This document shows positions 1-11,500 of a DNA stretch of 64,000 nt, piece after piece. The notes under the pieces are model-generated. The model did no database searches and had not been told where the DNA came from. It saw only the letters and a list, made by a program, of their open reading frames with translations. Origin of the DNA: Meandrina meandrites (taxonomy: Eukaryota > Cnidaria > Anthozoa > Scleractinia > Meandrinidae). The stretch lies in the NCBI GenBank assembly GCA_963693305.1, contig OY855906.1, positions 24,771,789 through 24,835,788 of the forward strand. Direction: 5' to 3'. Each line of letters starts with the position of its first letter. The stretch's first letter is position 1. The translations under genes were made by a program, and so were the position numbers.

Positions 1-3000
1 GCTATCAACTAGTGAGCTTGTATGATACAAACTTACTGATTTCCAGAGGTCTCAAAGCATTCGGTTTTCTTTTGATGATTGGAATAAACGGAGTGTTGCT
101 GTTGTCAATCTTATCTTTAAATCTCAGTTGTGGACGTTGAATATTCTTGGCCATAAGAAAACGAAAACTGGTGTCTTTTCTTCCTGGTGTGTCTTTCTGT
201 AAGTTGAAAAAGGAAAAGGAAAAGGAAAACATAAGTTTACATTTCATGTAAGGAAGCCTTGGATGGAGCTACTGACAGCTGTGTTAAGAAATTTTATTCA
301 TAAAATATAGAAGTATACTTATTACATGGCTACTAACAAGCTAAGAGAACTGTCACAAAATAGATTTTAGTTTTTGCCACATAGCACTCAAATTAAATGA
401 TAAAATCGTGAAACGTATATTGGGAGTGTATTTGAAATACTGTAAAAACAACCAAAAAAACTGACTGATTTTTTCAGTTATGTATTTCAAAGGCACTCCC
501 AATTGAATATATGTTTCACTTTTTTAAAGAGAATGGAATTTCCTGAGAGAGTGCATTCATGTGTAGCTTCTCTTGTGCAAGCTGTTATACTTGCACTGGA
601 GACATGATAAGCTGACAATTTTCTATACCCATCAGTGAGCAATTTGCAACTCTCTTCAGACAAGTCTACTCACATTCTTAATAAACATTTGACAAAATTT
701 GGAACCTTGGGGTAACAAGATTCATTTTAAGGACATTTTATTTTTTGTGAAGAAATATCTTAGAATGCTCTATTGTTATAAATATGAGAAAGACAATTTT
801 TTGCTCTGGACTATAGCTTACTACTAATTATTATTTTTTTGTGAGCAAACTCTTTTTTTTTTAAATTTAATGCAACACGGTTACTAATGTTACAATACAA
901 TACTTAAAAACATTTAATTTAGTTTAACTATACTCTAAGAAAAAGAAATTACATAACTTTCAGTACAATGTTCTATTTACAATACGATACTTACATTACT
1001 TACAATTACTTACACGTATTTAATTTATTTACAAATTTTACAAAAGGAGAGAAAAAAGGAGAAAAGGTGTAAACATCATTGACAAGTAAGAAGAGGGGAA
1101 AAAGAGGTTGAGGTATTTGCATGGCTTAACCTTTACATGTAAACTAAGAAAAAGTTTTCGTTGGTTCATAATGTGAGAGGAAAAGGGGGAAGTTCTCAAT
1201 CTTGGGGAAAACGTCGCGCATTTTACATGTCCAGATAAAAAAACGGGCAATTAAAAAAACAAAGTTTATGTTCTTGTTCTTGTTGTATAATGTACTTGTA
1301 CCTTTGCTCTGTTCCAGCTTGACACAATTGGTGTTCCCTGTTGTCCAGGAGCTCCTGCCACTGTTTGGTTTGATTTGTTTGATTTAAGACCTGCTGCCTC
1401 ATCAAGGCTTGTATCCTATGACAGATAATGTCATTAAAACTATTACTCATTTTGCTTGTTTACATTATATATAGTGACACCATAAACCAGTGGCCTTTGT
1501 GCACATGTGTCGCTATTATCAAATGAACAAATCACTCAAATGTCAACAAAAATGAAACATTTTAATAAAATTCTGGAGCTACTGGGCATTCAAAATGTGA
1601 CATGCAATCTGGTGAAAGTTATCTTGAACCAAAGATCAATAATTTCTGTAACACAGAAAGATGGCATTACACTCATGGTTGCCAGTGGCCCTATAACTGC
1701 TGATGTGTCCATGTGTAATAAGATACATCAATACTGTCTGTTACTTTATTTATCACAACACTGCAGTATTAGTATCCAGACAATCTATTTTATAGTATAT
1801 GCAAATGCAATTTTAATTTACTCATTGATGATGGCTACAAGGGCTGTTCCCTTTGCTCCTCATAATTATTTTAAGTATTTTAAATTCTTCTTGTTATATA
1901 TATTTTTAGTATATATATTTGTGTCCCCAAGTTAGTATAGGGTTTTCCCAAGCTATGTGGCATCGACACATTACTAAAGTTAACTCTTATCTTATCTTAA
2001 CATAATTTTATTGTTATATCAAAATACATGAATGTCCTGCTAGTGGGTTGTAGAGGAGAACACAATGAAACAACATGTGCACAGATCACAGGAAGCTGGC
2101 AATAATCTACTTGAATGCCAGGAATGCACTATAGAAAGTGACCCTGACTGACAATCAAAAGCATGGAAATGGATCACTGGTAGTTTTTACGTTCAGGGAA
2201 AATGTCAGAGGCAATGGGAGGTTTCTGTTTTCTTATTTTTTCCATGTTCTTAAATGCCCTTTGTGCTTTATGACAGCGTAATACATGAGTGCTGGCATCT
2301 AGGAATTCAGTTTTTGTTTTATAAACCTAAAAGAAAATTCCTGTGTTTAGTAATACATGTAATAAATACATTTATTATATAAACTACAGTGTGTTATAGG
2401 GATTTTGGCCACTAAGAAATGTCGTATCAGAACACGTGTTCTGATATCACATCAAACACATGTGTCCTGATATGACCTTTAGAATATTCACCTTTTGAAA
2501 GAATTGAGCTAAATTTATATAATAAATAGAATAATACATCGGAGCTTGGAGATATAATATTGATCTGCTTGTGTTCAATCTCGATATCTCACTTGATCGC
2601 TGCACTCACTCGTGAGATATCAAGTTGAACACTCTAAGATAAATTTCATATCTCCGCGCGCCCATGTATTATTCTCTATGTAACATTGTTTCACAAATAA
2701 CCAATGTTCCACAACAGATGCACTAACCACTTGTTCCAGGAGGATGTCATTGGCTTCCACTAAACTATCAAGCAACTCATCACTGTCTGGATCAATGCTA
2801 TGAGTGTCTGATGGCCATTGACAGTGTACCTTCCATTGACGCAACAGATTCCCTATGCTGTAAAAACAATTAGACATAATTATCTCATGGCCATTGATAG
2901 TGTACCTTCCGTTGACGCAACAGATTCCCCATGCTGTAAAAACAATTAGACATAATTATCACATCATTAATTTTGTTGCACTATGTAAATTCAGATGGCT

Positions 3001-4316
3001 TCTATCTCTTCCTCTAAAATGGAAATAATGCTAAGTAATATGTTAATGCAATTTATAGTAGTCTATACTGTATGCTTTAACTGTGTGGACTCTGTGCACT
3101 GCAGAGAATATCCACTACAGAAACACACAGTACATGCACATTTAATAATAAACACATAATAATAAAATGACATGAAATACCAGGTTGTCTAGAACTCTCT
3201 GCTATCTCAATTTCACAAACAGGTTTCCTGTGACCCAATTTTAACCTAGAGTGAAACCTCTATGCCAACCCTGTTATTACAAATCCCTGCCATCTCAAAT
3301 ATTTTTCTTTTACTTTGGAAGTTAGGGCATCCTACTGTAACTAACGTCCACCATTTTAAACAATAATTTGATTAAAATAATTTCTTCCATGAAGCAAAAA
3401 TAAATTAACGATTTTTATCCTTGTTACTAGAATAACTTTAAATAACATTGTTTTTAGATTTTTTTTCAAACAAGTTTATTTTTAGGGCTCTGTAAACTGG
3501 CAAAAGCTAACACAACTTGAGTCTACTTGGGTATCTTATATTCAGTAAGATTGTTTTTGTTATTGCCCTTTGTTTTATATTATAATATAATAATAAATAA
3601 TGTGAAACAATGGAAATAAAAATTCTAACTGATACATAAAGAAAACATCATAGCATAATGTAAACCACTATATGAGACACAAGTCATGCTATTAAGCAGC
3701 ACTATAGTATCCTTACTTGCTAAGAAGTCGTGCTCCTTGAGCTGTTCTAAATTCTCTAAAATCAGAAAAACTGTAATAAAAGTCATGGTCTTCTCCTGCT
3801 GCAGGCAAGTTGCCGGCATTCCTGATGGCTTGGACAATGGCACCTAAGGATTCCTATAAAGACCAGTCAGTCAAGTGTTGAATTTGATATTTGCTATATT
3901 TCATGGCTTACCAAGTTTTAGTTTCGTTACATACCCTGTCTGTAAAATGCTAATTTAAAGCTCTGAGCACTTGGTGTGGACTTATAGTTGAAGCTTTTAT
4001 CTGGAGGGGCTTATACAGTAAGCAGTGAAGTACAATGTTCTGTGGTAATGTTGGTAAGTTAATATAGAGATGTCAGATGGGGAGGGGAGAGTTTTTATCC
4101 AGGGGAAGAAAGGGTTTATATCTGGGGGGAGGGCTAGAAATGGAAATATTTTTCTTTAGCTCAAAGATGGTCCTATAATAAGGAGGACTAAGGAGGGGGG
4201 GGGGGGGGGACCAATAGCCAGCATTTGACAGTATGTTGTTTACCCCCGACTGGTTAACTCAGTTGGTAGAGCATGGAACTACCATGCAGGAAGTCTTAGG
4301 TTTGAGCCCCAGACTA

Positions 4317-4352
<36 letters not shown>

Positions 4353-5514
4353 TATACTGCCTTTGCAATGACATCTGCAAATGGTTACATGTTCTAGTCT
4401 TCTTGGAGAAGGACGATAAACCATAGGCCCTAGCAACCGTGACAACTGTGCCAACTTTTCCTGAACAAGCACGGTATTTTTGTGTTCAGAATACCTGCAT
4501 TTCCATTCATATACCTGCCAACTTTTTCTGGGTCAAAAGCGTGAGATTTTTTAGCCAGAGAATGTCAGGATTTCCGAAGACGATACGACCATGTCCGAAG
4601 ATTTCCAAAGACGTCCGAATTATTTCCGAACATTTCTGAAGTATTTCCGAAGACCTTTCAAACGTACCCGGTTTCAGTCCCAGGACGTGTTTTGCTGAAC
4701 ATGACCTCGTCCCGATTGCTTTTCTTGTCAAAACTCTTAGATTTCGGAGAAAGTATCGTCATTTACTCATTTTACACAGAGTTTTCGTTTCTTGCATTGG
4801 TTAGAGTTAACATTTTTTTGGAAAGTGTGCCAGTTAAGGTCGTAATAACTCAACTAGGCCTGAGAAATTGGCTCGTAAGCGCGAGTTGGCGTGAGTTCAA
4901 ATTTTTCAACTCGCAGGAGTGAGACTCACGCCTAAGGCGTGAGAGTTGGTAGGTATACATTCATTGCTAAAGATGTCGAATGAACATTGGTGAGGATGAA
5001 TACAAGTTGGAGCCCAGTCGTCCCACAGAGCATTTGGACATGGTTTGGAGGATAACAATTAACTTTTTATTTTTTCTCACTACTCAAAACTGTCTAAAAT
5101 TTACAAATCGACTGGCCTGAATGCATGATTTCAACGTTCTCGAACCACAGACAAGCCACAGTTTATTTAGCTGTAACAATACGATTGGCTCATAATTTAT
5201 TGGCCAATAAAACAATTTTCTTCCAAACAGATTCAAGCCAACAAAACTTACGGTCTCATCAGCTTAATACCAGGCGATATCGTCCGCTATTTCGGAACAT
5301 ACATGGCTTGATTTGCAGAATAAAGATGGCATACCCTTAACATTATTTTGCAACTACCTGACTTAATCAAACCACTGGAAATACAGACCATGGAAAGTTG
5401 AATTAAAGAAGCTAAAGGAACTAGGTCTCTTATTACCTGAGAAAACGTTTTTAGATCTCCTATTCCCGGCAAAGAATCTTCATTTCCTTCGTCTAGCTCC
5501 ATGCGGTCAGCCAT
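1..5514 (-). CDS. EXOSC10: EXOSC10 (Rrp6-type exosome 3'-5' exonuclease), 5' part, partial
   Basis: EXOSC10 is the nuclear RNase D-family subunit of the RNA exosome. Exons I can place on the minus strand are 5437-5514 (start codon, 26 codons, phase 0), 3717-3853, 2728-2857 and 37-196. All have AG acceptors and GT donors, and the phases fit (78, 137 and 130 nt sum to 115 codons). The translations match the N-terminal PMC2NT region of human EXOSC10: a DFYYSFSDF segment, then LVEANDILLEQV, and in the last exon AKNIQRPQLRF followed by KIDNSNTPF. The exon or exons between 196 and 2728 are unresolved; an open stretch at 2190-2321 after an acceptor could be one. The exonuclease DEDD and HRDC domains lie beyond the left edge. 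The gene is head-to-head with EXOC8. Identity is firm; the exon list is incomplete. Confidence 0.92.
197..2727. other. EXOSC10 intronic region, mostly unassigned
   Basis: This is intron of the minus-strand EXOSC10 gene, very AT-rich, with a low-complexity ACAATACTTAC-type tract around 880-1030. The open frame at 1507-1935 on plus starts with GTG and has no splice context I trust. A small inverted repeat occurs around 2435-2475, with CACGTGTTCTGAT facing ATCACATCAAACACATGTG. No other gene or element is recognised. Confidence 0.4.
2807..2955. repeat. 76-bp tandem duplication spanning an EXOSC10 splice acceptor
   Basis: The segment 2810-2882 is repeated nearly exactly at 2886-2958. On the minus strand each copy carries a TTTTTACAG acceptor and the first roughly 50 nt of EXOSC10 exon 3. 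The copy nearer the left joins the full exon; the other is a truncated exon start lying upstream of it in the same intron. Confidence 0.8.
4244..4437 (+). repeat. tRNA-derived SINE
   Basis: A tRNA-like head starts near 4246 with box A-like TAACTCAGTTGGTAGAGC and box B-like GGTTTGAGCCCC at about 4300. A non-tRNA body follows, ending in GAAGGACGATAAACCATAGG, a tail I associate with cnidarian and other marine invertebrate SINEs. The acceptor stem does not pair, so it is not a functional tRNA gene. It lies in an EXOSC10 intron. Confidence 0.65.
4510..4957. mobile_element. MITE with TATACCTGCCAAC ends
   Basis: Inverted termini are TATACCTGCCAAC (4510-4522) and GTTGGTAGGTATA (4945-4957). The subterminal part has GTGAGACTCACGCCTAAGG, an internal palindrome. 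The interior carries repeats of TTTCCGAAGAC type, and a related scrap is seen near 39350-39425. No transposase frame is present. The superfamily is not clear. Confidence 0.7.
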
Positions 5515-5590
5515 TTTGAAATCCCATGACTCTTCGCGGTCTCGTAAGCTGTCATCCCCAGTACTCTTGTGCGACGGGATGAAAACAAAG
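5515..5590. promoter_or_regulatory. Putative bidirectional promoter, EXOSC10/EXOC8
   Basis: Only 76 bp separate the minus-strand EXOSC10 ATG (5514) and the plus-strand EXOC8 ATG (5591). The stretch is GC-richer than its surroundings and holds no TATA box, as in many animal housekeeping divergent promoters. Transcription starts must lie within or overlap the opposite first exon. Inferred from geometry. Confidence 0.6.
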
Positions 5591-8500
5591 ATGGCGCTCA
5601 AGATGGATGATGTATCACCTCAACTCGCCTTTAAATTTACAAGTTCTTCATTCGATCCTGAGAAATGTAAGCATGGCATAATGGCTAGCACTTAAATAAT
5701 TGCATTTATGTCATTTTATGCATCGGTTTATACTGCTGTGTACCTACAAAGTGTAGATAAAGCCTGACAATCTGCAAGATCTGCAAAAGTAGTGATCAGA
5801 TTGTCGATCTATTTTAGATGTTAGGGACTTATCAGCACAGTGTGACACTGATGCCGAACTTCAAGATCATCGAAAGCGTATTCAGACCCTAAGCGAAGAA
5901 ACTGCTGTTAGCTTGAAGAAAAATGTGTACAAGAATTATATGCAGTTCATTGAAACATCCAAGGAAATATCATGTATCCTTTGAGGAAGGTAGTTGGGCT
6001 AATGCCAGATATTGATTGAGTAGAGTTGAAATTGGAATATGTTTGGTAAGATTTCCGCCATGCCCCATACATTAATTATGTATGCAGCTATTTCATACTA
6101 TCACTATATATATGTAGTAAAGTCTACAAGAGCATGACAAAGCGTGACATATAATTTTAGAACAACATTGATTACACAATAATAACGGGTAATATGATCT
6201 TTGTATGACCCTTTGTTTTTGTCCGCGTGGAACTATTTGAGTACGTGTCATAGAATATAGTTAGTGTTTTCCGTCTTAAAACATGTGGGAAGGCTAGTTC
6301 CTTCTAGCAACAAGTTTTAGTGTAGGATTCTGCTCGCTTAAACGCCTTGTTCCGCAGGATTTACGTAAGTAATCGCTCGTGTCTGTGAAGTTGTGGTTAT
6401 GTCGTAATTAAGTTGTCTATCCCAAAGGAAACTCCTTGTATCTTCAGTATTTTCCATCACGTATTAGTTAGCTACCATCATGTATATAAGAACGTTGATT
6501 CAAGCAATAAAGTAGATTTACAGTACCGCTCAAAAGTAAGTTACCACCCTCTCGCGAGACGAGAATCTCGTTTCTCTCGACTCGAGAGACGAGACTCTCG
6601 ACTCGAGAGACGAGACTCTCGTCTCGAGAGAAGCTTTAAAAACTGTAAGTACGATGGCTTGATCTTCTCGCGAGATTTTAATTGCCTTTTGTAAAACATA
6701 GCGAATGATAGCGAGTGAATTGAGCGCCACGTTTGAACTCTTGTGACAAGTTGACCGACTGTTTAGCCGATCATTAGAAACTTGTGAATTACAAGTACAC
6801 TCGCTTAGCCTCAAATTCGTTTTAAACCTCGTTGAAAGCTTTTTATTTGATTTAAAAAAGATCGGCTTTGGCCTCCATGATGTTTCAAATCGATTGGATC
6901 GAAATTCGCTTTGACTAAATAAGCTTCTACGGAACTCGATTGATCTGTCTCTTACGCGTGCATACATAGTATTTCAACTCTGGAATTTCAATTCGGCAAT
7001 TTGGTAAATCTTCTGAGCCTCAAGAAATGGATTTTATTCCTAAATAATACTTGCATTCATGAAAATGTTCTTGATAAGTTTGGAAATCAAATGGTTCACG
7101 GCTTTCGATGTTTCAGACATGCAAGTTGAACTTGTCGGTCGATGGAAGCTTTCACGCTTTGCTAAATTTTGTTCAAGATTTACATGCGTGTTTGACATGT
7201 TGTCCGCAAATATTCAACTTTTTATGCCAAACAAAAATTATTTCGCTTGCTTATTGTTGAAACCTTTTTATCCAGTATCAAAGTTGACTTTATTTACGTT
7301 CGAAAGTGTTCAAAGCATTCAAACCAACCTGGGACTCTGCGCCTCACGCCGCTCATGAAAAGCAAACAATTCATTGTGTTGTTGATTTCAGGGTCGGCAA
7401 GATGTCGTGGTATTTTTCTTATCAGACTTCAAAATCTAACACGAAAGAACGAAGAAAGAAGAAAGAAGATAAAAGTACATATAAAATACTCTCCAATTTT
7501 GTAAATATCGTTGTTTTACGCGTGCATGCGACGACATGTGACTAGTCACGTTTTGTTGTCATGTAATCCCAGTGTAATCAAAGAACTCTCATGTCGCTCA
7601 GTCGTGATGAAAAATTATTCACTAAAAAAAGTGTGCAGTTTTCTCAAGTCCTTTCTCAGACGTCTTCATATTCGATTTTTAACATTACTTTGATTCAAGG
7701 TTTTCATTTGCAGTGGAAGTAATTAATCTAGTAGGGCGAGTTTCATTTCAAAAGCTGTATAAAGTTGAAGGCCGTTCGCTCACACACAACATGCAAATTC
7801 AATGCGTTCTGTGTCTGCTGTGTGACTGTTGAGGAAAAATTATCCGGGATTAAATTGCAATTTTTCGCAAGTGCTTTTGCTGGCGTCTTAATCTTAGGTT
7901 TTTGGGATTTCTGTTATTCACGTTTTGCATTTGTAATGCAATAAATAAATTCAAGCGACGCGACAAGTTTCGATTCAAGATCGAGCTTTCCCGAGTTCGC
8001 TCGCTCGAACGCACACAACATGCAATTCAATGCACTGTCTGTGTGAAGTTAAGTGATGTCTTGATTTTGAATTTTTGAGAGTAGTTTCATTTACGTTTTT
8101 CATTTGTGATGGCAGTGATAAAGTCTAGCGTGGCGTCAACATTCGATTCAAAACGCTTTCTCGAGTTAGTTGACTTCGTTCGCACGCACACAAATATGCA
8201 AATTCAACGCGCTGTCTGTGCGAAGTTAAAACAACCCGTGAAGATCTTGCAGTTTAAAGCAAGTGCTTTCACTGTTGTCTTGATTTTTAATTGTTGAGAC
8301 TGCTTTGATATGTGTTTTGCATTTGTAATGGCAGTGATAAAGTCTAGCGAGGCGACAACTTTCGATTCAAAAGCTTTCTTCGTTCCGATCGTTGCAAACA
8401 AAACAGTGATCTTTTGGCTCTGACAAAATCTTCGAACTCAGGTCAGGTTGACTAACCAGTGAAAAACACTCGCGAGAGATTAATCGTTTTCTCGCAACAT

Positions 8501-11500
8501 AATTGCTCCTAATTTATTCCAAAATATCCGCTTCAATGATTCTCTCGAGACGAGAGGTGGTAACTTACTTTTGAGCGGTACTGTAGTTGATTGTACAGCA
8601 GTAGAGTGTGTTTCCCTCCGTGAGTGTGCTTCGATAAGCCAAGAGTTGGCCCAAGCATCAACAACAGTTCCACTCTAATCAACCCTCGGCCGTGTTTTTC
8701 ACTACACTGGTGGCAGCGGTGGGATAAAATCCAAGTCTTCGTGGAACCCGAAGTTTGGACAGAAACAAAGGGGCATACAAAGATCATATTACCGGTTATT
8801 ATTGTGTAATCAATGTTGTTCTAAAATTATATGTCACGCTTTGTCACGCTCTTGTAGACTTTACTACACACTGTATACACAAACAGCAATCATGAAAAGA
8901 ACGAGTCAGTCAGAAAATTGTATGCATAATTACATTTAATCTATGGGGCTGTGCGGAAATCTTGCCATATGTTTGACCAAATTCGTATTTTACTTTGTTT
9001 TACAATGCACAGAGCTGCAGATTAATAGTTATTAATGGTTCATAGGCCCTGTTTAAATTTTATGTAGGGTAACCTAATAAGGGTCACTACAATAATTTGG
9101 GAATCCAGTCGTTTCGCCTACAAGATGTTCCACCCACAAGTCGATTCGCCTACACCAAAGTTGATTGCCTACAGGATCTGAGATGTTTTGATTACCACAA
9201 AGTCTAAACACATGTATATTCTTCATTCTAAAAACATGAGTCCAAACACACTAAGCACAATGTATATATGTGATAGTGTGGGTCTTTTTGTAGGTACCGG
9301 ACACGGATGATGTAAAACAAAAGAAATAAAAGATAAGAAACAATACTGCTCCAAAATACAAATCACATTAACAAAGGAAAAACAATGTGACTTCATTTGC
9401 ATCCGGTACCTTAACAGAAAGAACTGATATAGTGTAGGCGAATCGACTTATAGGCGAATCATCTTGTAGGCAAAATGACGCACATCCATAACTTGTAGCA
9501 AACACGGTTATCATTACTTCATATATTAGGAAGAAATAAGGTTTACATGTACCTAGTGTTCTCTGGTTTCTTCTATCTCCAGTTGACACTACCTAGCTAA
9601 TCGTTGGTGTGGGTTTGTTTTCAGTTTGCTAGCTAAGATCATTAACTCATGTGCTTGGGAACACTTTATTTTGGCCGCAAGGGACTAATACAGGAAATAA
9701 CATAGTACAAACAAAATTCACCACAGTGTTCTGCCAATAGCTTTCAAAACAAATTCAACATGTAGTACAAGTGTAAGATGGATAATTTTCTTGACTAAGT
9801 CCACAGACCTGGAAGCTGAAATGTATCAACTGGGACATTTCCTGGCAGAACAGAAATCCATTCTAAGCAGCCAACAAGACATGTCATTATTCGGAACACA
9901 AGGTAATTATATTGTTATAACTAACTACTGCTGAAATTAACAAAAATAATTATATAGATTTAGATATACATGTAGATATAGATTTAGTCAAGCTTAAAGG
10001 CAGAGCTCCACATATACATTTTTCACTGGGTCTAAATACTTTGTGAAAATGCTCTCATTGAAGTTATTATTATATACGCCTGGTGTACACAACTACTCAA
10101 GAAAGCTCACTCACCACACAAGGGCAATACAGAGGTCAAGCGAAATATATACTTATCCGGCATATTCAAATACACTGTATATCACTCTGATTTGAATTCT
10201 AGCAGTTGATTTTACTAAACAAATAACTGTTTCTGTCACCGTTTCGTGTTGCCTGAACCTTATATTCATTGTTCGCTGATATAATTTACTATTTTTGTAA
10301 AATACAATATGTAAAATACGGCCATGAACCATGTTGCCAGCCATGATGACCATGGAAAATTGAATGCATGGTTCTCCTATTTTCATGCATACATGATTCT
10401 CCTATTTCTATGGTTATGGGGCTCTGCTCTGCGGCAGCGGCCTGAGCTCAACTATGATATACATGTATTGGTAGCTGGTATCGCTGAATGTGCACTAATC
10501 TCTGCACTATTATTGCAGAATCCAGTTCTTCAACAAAACCTTCAAAGAAAGATGAAAAAGGTTCCAGCTCCATTGAATCTGTTGAGGGCCTGGCTGTAAG
10601 TAACAACTTTGCATTTGAACGCACAGCGGAATGCATGTTATGCATAATTATTTGAAGCATGTCTTTTTAGTTACATATTCTTTGGTACCAAGCAGGGTAT
10701 CTAAACCTCTTCCCAGCCATGCAATTCTCATTCTTAATGTTGTAGGTTAATCAAATGTTTGCTATCAGTAAAACTATAATAAAGAATCTCTGAGAGATTT
10801 TGATCGTTGAACCAAGAAAGCATAACTAAACCCAGGGGGGGTACTCCTTTAATTTTACTACGGGGGTGAGCCGCTGACTCCCTGAGACTCTTGACCTGTT
10901 CCAGAGAAAAAATGATGAATTTGTGACCCTGTTCCAGAGAAAAATTGCAAAAAAGGTACCCTGTTCCAGACTTGAAGCAAAGCAACTAATGCGTACGTGA
11001 TCCAGAGTGAAATTGGCATCCAGAGTGAAATCGGAGCGACTTTTAATAGTTAAATGAACATTTATTTAACTCAACTGTTTAATGAATAACTAGTTAATGT
11101 ACTGGTTAAATAGGTTACAGAAAAGCGAGACACGATCGATAACGTATGTGACGTGACTGATCACGCAACGAAAATGGCCTTTTTTTGTGGAATACCACGG
11201 GAAACAGCAGATATCACAAAGCAAGCGATGGAGGGGAGCGGAGTTAGCTATACTAGACCGTGGTTAATCAGGATTCTAGGGGAAATTCGACACTATTCCA
11301 GAGTCAAACCTGAAATAAAATATACCCAGTTCCAGAGAGAAAGGGGGATTTTTATACCCTGTTCCAGAGTCAGAGAAGCAAAAAACATACCCTGTTGAGC
11401 GGCATATACCCGTATAGCCCATATATGGGAGTTCCCCCCCTCCCCGGGTACTAAACATCATCTTGATTTGGAAAAACCTAATTTGCATTTACTTTCTACA

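Larger units (their letters stand above)
6246..8706 (+). repeat. LTR-like segment followed by a tRNA-Leu primer-binding site
   Basis: Ignoring the 6521-8583 insertion, a segment of about 400 bp begins TGTCATAG at 6246, has TATATAAG near 6484 and AATAAAG near 6507, and ends CTACA at 8706. It is followed at 8708-8724 by TGGTGGCAGCGGTGGGA, which is complementary to the 3' end of animal tRNA-Leu. This is the layout of a retrotransposon 5' LTR plus PBS, here embedded between the arms of the hAT-like element. Confidence 0.55.
6045..8966. mobile_element. hAT-like non-autonomous element with 8-bp target duplication
   Basis: ATATGTTT occurs directly at 6037-6044 and again at 8967-8974. Between them the ends are inverted: GGTAAGATTTCCGCC at the left and the complement of GGCAAGATTTCCGC at the right. 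Pairing continues through most of about 200 bp (6045-6235 against 8750-8966). An 8-bp duplication with such termini suggests the hAT superfamily. The element sits in EXOC8 intron 2 and is itself interrupted by a Tc1/mariner-like element. No transposase is visible. Confidence 0.75.

Noticed and set aside
1507..1935. 142-codon open frame with a segment faintly like DNA polymerase alpha subunit B
   Set aside because: GTG start, no splice sites in phase, similarity too short; intron of EXOSC10 on the other strand.
5287..5601. 104-codon frame on minus over the promoter
   Set aside because: It reads through the EXOSC10 first exon into its intron; the true coding part is 5437-5514.
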